64,000 nt of DNA from positions 4,650,001 through 4,714,000 of the forward strand of contig NZ_JAJNEL010000001.1 of NCBI RefSeq assembly GCF_029428675.1, in the 5' to 3' direction. How positions within the stretch are numbered: position 1 is the stretch's first letter; each line of letters starts with the position of its first letter. Source of the stretch: Streptomyces sp. JH14 (lineage in GTDB: Bacteria; Actinomycetota; Actinomycetes; Streptomycetales; Streptomycetaceae). This document shows positions 61,244 to 64,000 of the stretch, piece after piece. The translations under genes and the position numbers were made by a program. Under the pieces are notes generated by a model. It searched no databases, was not told the DNA's origin, and worked only from the letters and a program-made list of their open reading frames with translations.

Positions 61244-63156
61244 TCGTACAGCTCCTCTTCGGCGAGGTACTTGACCAGCTCCTCCTTCTCGAAGAGGGCG
61301 AGCAGATCCGGACGGATGGGTTCGGTCGTCCTGCGTACGAGTTCGATGCTGCGGTCGTCCTGCGCCGTGGCGCCGCCGTCGGCCAGCCGGCACAGCAGAT
61401 TGGCCGGCCGCCAGGAGCGCTCCATCGTGGGGCAGTCCTCGCGGGTGTGCCCGCCGCGGCTCTCCGTGCGCTCCAGCGCCGCGCGGGCGATGCACTCGCT
61501 GACCAGCAGCATGTTCCGCAGGTCCAGCGAGAGGTGCCAGCCGGGGTTGAACTGCCGGTGCCCCTCGACCCCGGCGCGGCGCGCCCGTCCCCGCAGCGCG
61601 GCCAGCTTCTCCAGGGCCTGCTCCATCTCGGGTGCCCGCCGGATGATGCCGACCAGGTCGTTCATGGTCTGCTGGAGTTCCTGGTGGAGGGTGTACGGGT
61701 TCTCGGCCGCCGCCCCGTCCTCCGGACCCTCCGCGCTGAACGGACGCAGTGCCTCCGCAGCCGCCTCGTCGATCTGCCCGTCGTCCACCTCGGGGACGGC
61801 GGACAGCCCGGTCGCGTACTCGGCGGCGTGCAGCCCGGCCCGCCGGCCGAAGACCAGCAGGTCGGAGAGGGAGTTCCCGCCGAGCCGGTTGGAGCCGTGC
61901 ATGCCGCCCGCGACCTCGCCCGCGGCGAACAGTCCGGGCACGCCGACGGCCGCCGCGCTGTCCGAGTCGACGGCGATGCCGCCCATCACGTAGTGGCAGG
62001 TCGGGCCGACCTCCATCGCCTCCGCGGTGATGTCGACATCCGCCAGCTCCTTGAACTGGTGGTACATCGAGGGCAGCCGCCGCCGGATCCGCTCTGCGGG
62101 CATCCGGGTCGAGACATCCAGGAACACCCCGCCGTGCGGCGAGCCGCGACCCGCCTTCACCTCGGAGTTGATCGCGCGGGCGACCTCGTCGCGCGGCAGC
62201 AGTTCGGGCGGGCGGCGGTTGTGGTCCGGGTCCTCGTACCAGCGGTCGCCCTCCTCCTCCGACTGCGCGTACTTCTCCTTGAACACATCAGGGATGTAGT
62301 CGAACATGAACCGCTTGCCGTCGGAGTTGCGCAGCACCCCGCCGTCGCCGCGCACCGACTCGGTGACGAGGATCCCCTTCACCGACGGGGGCCAGACCAT
62401 GCCGGTCGGGTGGAACTGCACGAACTCCATGTTCAGCAGGGGCGCGCCCGCCAGCAGCGCGAGGGCGTGGCCGTCGCCGGTGTACTCCCAGGAGTTCGAC
62501 GTCACCTTGAAGGACTTGCCGATGCCGCCGGTCGCCAGGACGACCGCGGGGGCTTCGAGGACGAAGAAGCGGCCGGACTCCCGCTCGTAGCAGAAGGTCC
62601 CGCTGACCCGGGCACCGTCCTTCAGGACGCGGGTGACGGTGCACTCCTGGAAGACCTTCAGCCGGGCTTCGTAGTCGCCGTGCTCGCGGTAGTCCTCCTG
62701 CTGCAGCTGGACGATCTTCTGCTGGAGGGTGCGGATCAGTTCGAGGCCGGTACGGTCCCCGACGTGTGCGAGCCGCGGGTACTCATGGCCGCCGAAGTTG
62801 CGCTGGGAGATCTTTCCGTCCGGCGTCCGGTCGAAGAGCGCACCCCAGGTCTCCAGCTCCCAGACCCGGTCCGGTGCCTCCTTGGCGTGCAGCTCCGCCA
62901 TGCGCCACTGGTTGAGGAACTTCCCGCCGCGCATGGTGTCGCGGAAGTGCACCTGCCAGTTGTCCCCGGAGTTCACATTGCCCATGGAGGCGGCGATTCC
63001 GCCCTCTGCCATGACGGTGTGCGCCTTGCCGAAGAGCGATTTGCAGATCACTGCGGTACGGGCCCCGCGCTCCCGTGCCTCGATGGCGGCGCGCAGCCCG
63101 GCGCCTCCGGCACCGACCACGACGACGTCCCACTGCTGCCGTTCGAGCTCTGTCAT
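61240..63156 (-). CDS. sdhA: Succinate dehydrogenase/fumarate reductase flavoprotein subunit
   Basis: A 638-residue flavoprotein oxidising succinate to fumarate (or the reverse). FAD motif VVVVGAGGAGLRAAIEARER; the covalent FAD attachment is expected at His46 (LFGKAHTVMAEGGIAASMGN). Active-site blocks are EFVQFHPTGMVWPPSVKGIL, GPTCHYVMGGIAVDSDS and GLFAAGEVAGGMHGSNRLGG. The C-terminus has the usual helical domain (HTREDCPTMERSWR). It starts directly after the stop of the membrane subunit gene with no gap. Confidence 0.95.
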   Translation of the reverse strand: MTELERQQWDVVVVGAGGAGLRAAIEARERGARTAVICKSLFGKAHTVMAEGGIAASMGNVNSGDNWQVHFRDTMRGGKFLNQWRMAELHAKEAPDRVWELETWGALFDRTPDGKISQRNFGGHEYPRLAHVGDRTGLELIRTLQQKIVQLQQEDYREHGDYEARLKVFQECTVTRVLKDGARVSGTFCYERESGRFFVLEAPAVVLATGGIGKSFKVTSNSWEYTGDGHALALLAGAPLLNMEFVQFHPTGMVWPPSVKGILVTESVRGDGGVLRNSDGKRFMFDYIPDVFKEKYAQSEEEGDRWYEDPDHNRRPPELLPRDEVARAINSEVKAGRGSPHGGVFLDVSTRMPAERIRRRLPSMYHQFKELADVDITAEAMEVGPTCHYVMGGIAVDSDSAAAVGVPGLFAAGEVAGGMHGSNRLGGNSLSDLLVFGRRAGLHAAEYATGLSAVPEVDDGQIDEAAAEALRPFSAEGPEDGAAAENPYTLHQELQQTMNDLVGIIRRAPEMEQALEKLAALRGRARRAGVEGHRQFNPGWHLSLDLRNMLLVSECIARAALERTESRGGHTREDCPTMERSWRPANLLCRLADGGATAQDDRSIELVRRTTEPIRPDLLALFEKEELVKYLAEEELYE

Positions 63157-64000
63157 TCAGAAAAACCTCGGATCGTCGAAGGCGCCGGAGGCGACGAGAT
63201 ACACGTAGAAGTCGGCGAGCGCCACGCTGATCAGGGAGGCCCAGGCAAGCAGCATGTGCCGGGCGTTGAGCCGGCCCACCCAGCCCCACAGCCGGTAGCG
63301 CACGGGGTGCTTGGAGAAGTGCCGCAGCCGGCCGCCGATGATGTGCCGGCAGGAGTGGCAGGACAGGGTGTACGCCCAGATCAGCGTGATGTTGACCAGG
63401 AAGATCACGGAGCCGAGACCCATGTGGCCCCAGGCATAGTGCTCGTCGCGGAAGGAGAGCACGGTGTCGTACGTGAGGATCCCGGCGACCGGCACCGCAG
63501 CGTAGAAGAAGTACCGGTGGATGTTCTGCATGATCAGCGGGAAGCGGGTCTCGCCGGTGTACGTGGTGTGCGGCTCGGCGACCGCGCAGGCCGGGGGCGA
63601 GGCCCAGAAGCCCCGGTAGTAGGCCTTGCGGTAGTAGTAGCAGGTCAGCCGGAAGCCGAGCGGGAAGATCAGGATCAGCAGGGCGGGGGAGAGGCCCCAC
63701 CAGCTGCCGAAGAGATCCCAGTTCGGGCCGTGCCGCATGGGGGCGCAGTTCTCCGCCAGGCAGGGCGAGTAGAACGGCGACACATAGGGGGCGGCGTAGT
63801 AGTCCGCGTTCGAGAAGGCCCGCCAGGTCGAGTAGACGATGAAGGCCAGAAGGCCGCCCGCGGTCGCGGCGGGCGCCAGCCACCAGCGGTCGGTGCGCAG
63901 ATGGCGGGCGGCGATGGCGGCCCGCGAGGCGTCGTGCACACCGGACGGCCGGGCGCGGGCGCCGGGCCGGGCCGTCCTCTTCAGTTGTGGTGGTTCCGTA
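63157..64000 (-). CDS. Succinate dehydrogenase membrane (cytochrome b) subunit, start beyond window edge
   Basis: A frame open to the right edge (at least 281 codons). It has five or more hydrophobic helices (WWLAPAATAGGLLAFIVYST, LSPALLILIFPLGFRLTCYY, YFFYAAVPVAGILTYDTVLS, LGSVIFLVNITLIWAYTLSC) and histidines such as NIHRYFF and SCHSCRHIIGGRL suited to heme ligation. It anchors SdhAB and reduces quinone. Upstream residues (TEPPQLKRTAR) continue past an internal GTG at 63939, so the true start probably lies outside the window. Confidence 0.88.
   Translation of the reverse strand, partial: TEPPQLKRTARPGARARPSGVHDASRAAIAARHLRTDRWWLAPAATAGGLLAFIVYSTWRAFSNADYYAAPYVSPFYSPCLAENCAPMRHGPNWDLFGSWWGLSPALLILIFPLGFRLTCYYYRKAYYRGFWASPPACAVAEPHTTYTGETRFPLIMQNIHRYFFYAAVPVAGILTYDTVLSFRDEHYAWGHMGLGSVIFLVNITLIWAYTLSCHSCRHIIGGRLRHFSKHPVRYRLWGWVGRLNARHMLLAWASLISVALADFYVYLVASGAFDDPRFF

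Overview
This is high-GC actinobacterial DNA, almost certainly from a Streptomyces. Codon usage is strongly GC-biased with long antisense shadow reading frames. There are WhiB-like and SpoIIE/RsbU-type phosphatase genes, twin-arginine secreted glycoside hydrolases, a DasR-type chitinase operator and many TANNNT -10 boxes placed 6-7 nt before a start codon (leaderless genes). From memory, the order fumC / class I fumarase / DUF1707 / wbl / glpX / DUF4245 / xseB-xseA / ispH / ppgK / DUF6542 / ychF matches the conserved core of Streptomyces chromosomes. No tRNA, rRNA, CRISPR array or intact insertion sequence was seen.

Region 1 (1-18.6 kb) is core metabolism: two unrelated fumarases, class II fructose-1,6-bisphosphatase, exonuclease VII, IspH, polyphosphate glucokinase and YchF, with several DUF proteins and a secreted SGNH hydrolase. 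Convergent pairs are separated by strong hairpin terminators. Region 2 (18.6-20.2 kb) is a small accessory patch: a Uma2 nuclease gene beside two degraded reading frames.

Region 3 (20.2-27.9 kb) is a compact aromatic-degradation locus. A TfdB-like flavin hydroxylase, one polypeptide fusing maleylacetate reductase to hydroxyquinol 1,2-dioxygenase, a two-subunit 3-oxoadipate CoA-transferase and a 3-oxoadipyl-CoA thiolase form one operon. Together they would carry a phenol or resorcinol-type substrate through hydroxyquinol, maleylacetate and 3-oxoadipate to succinyl-CoA and acetyl-CoA. A convergent AraC-family gene is the likely regulator, and two 8-bp direct repeats exactly 21 bp apart lie upstream of the operon.

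Region 4 (28.3-36.4 kb) holds a DrrAB-type ABC exporter with a DUF4097 protein behind an unusual AT-rich array of TTGCA motifs, a DUF2000/AraC divergent pair, a lipoprotein beta-carbonic anhydrase, a TSUP permease and a threonine synthase-like enzyme. Region 5 (36.4-40.3 kb) contains a chitinase with a DasR-like site, a GntR regulator, short tandem repeats and two gene remnants (an S8 protease and an internally deleted purine/cytosine permease-like gene).

Region 6 (40.3-49.0 kb) has a NUDIX hydrolase, an RsbW-like ATPase and a multidomain SpoIIE phosphatase (partner-switching signalling), a TPM-domain/PspA membrane-stress pair, and a membrane-anchored GH18-like protein. Region 7 (49.0-57.7 kb) is a sugar-uptake regulon: an ABC importer (binding protein, two permeases), GH1 beta-glucosidase, a glycoamylase-like (GH144-type) enzyme, an AXE1-type esterase and a LacI regulator, with related operator cores at both promoters. 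Region 8 (57.8-64.0 kb) is a MarR/MFS/isochorismatase-fold operon, followed by a succinate dehydrogenase/fumarate reductase operon that runs off the right edge.
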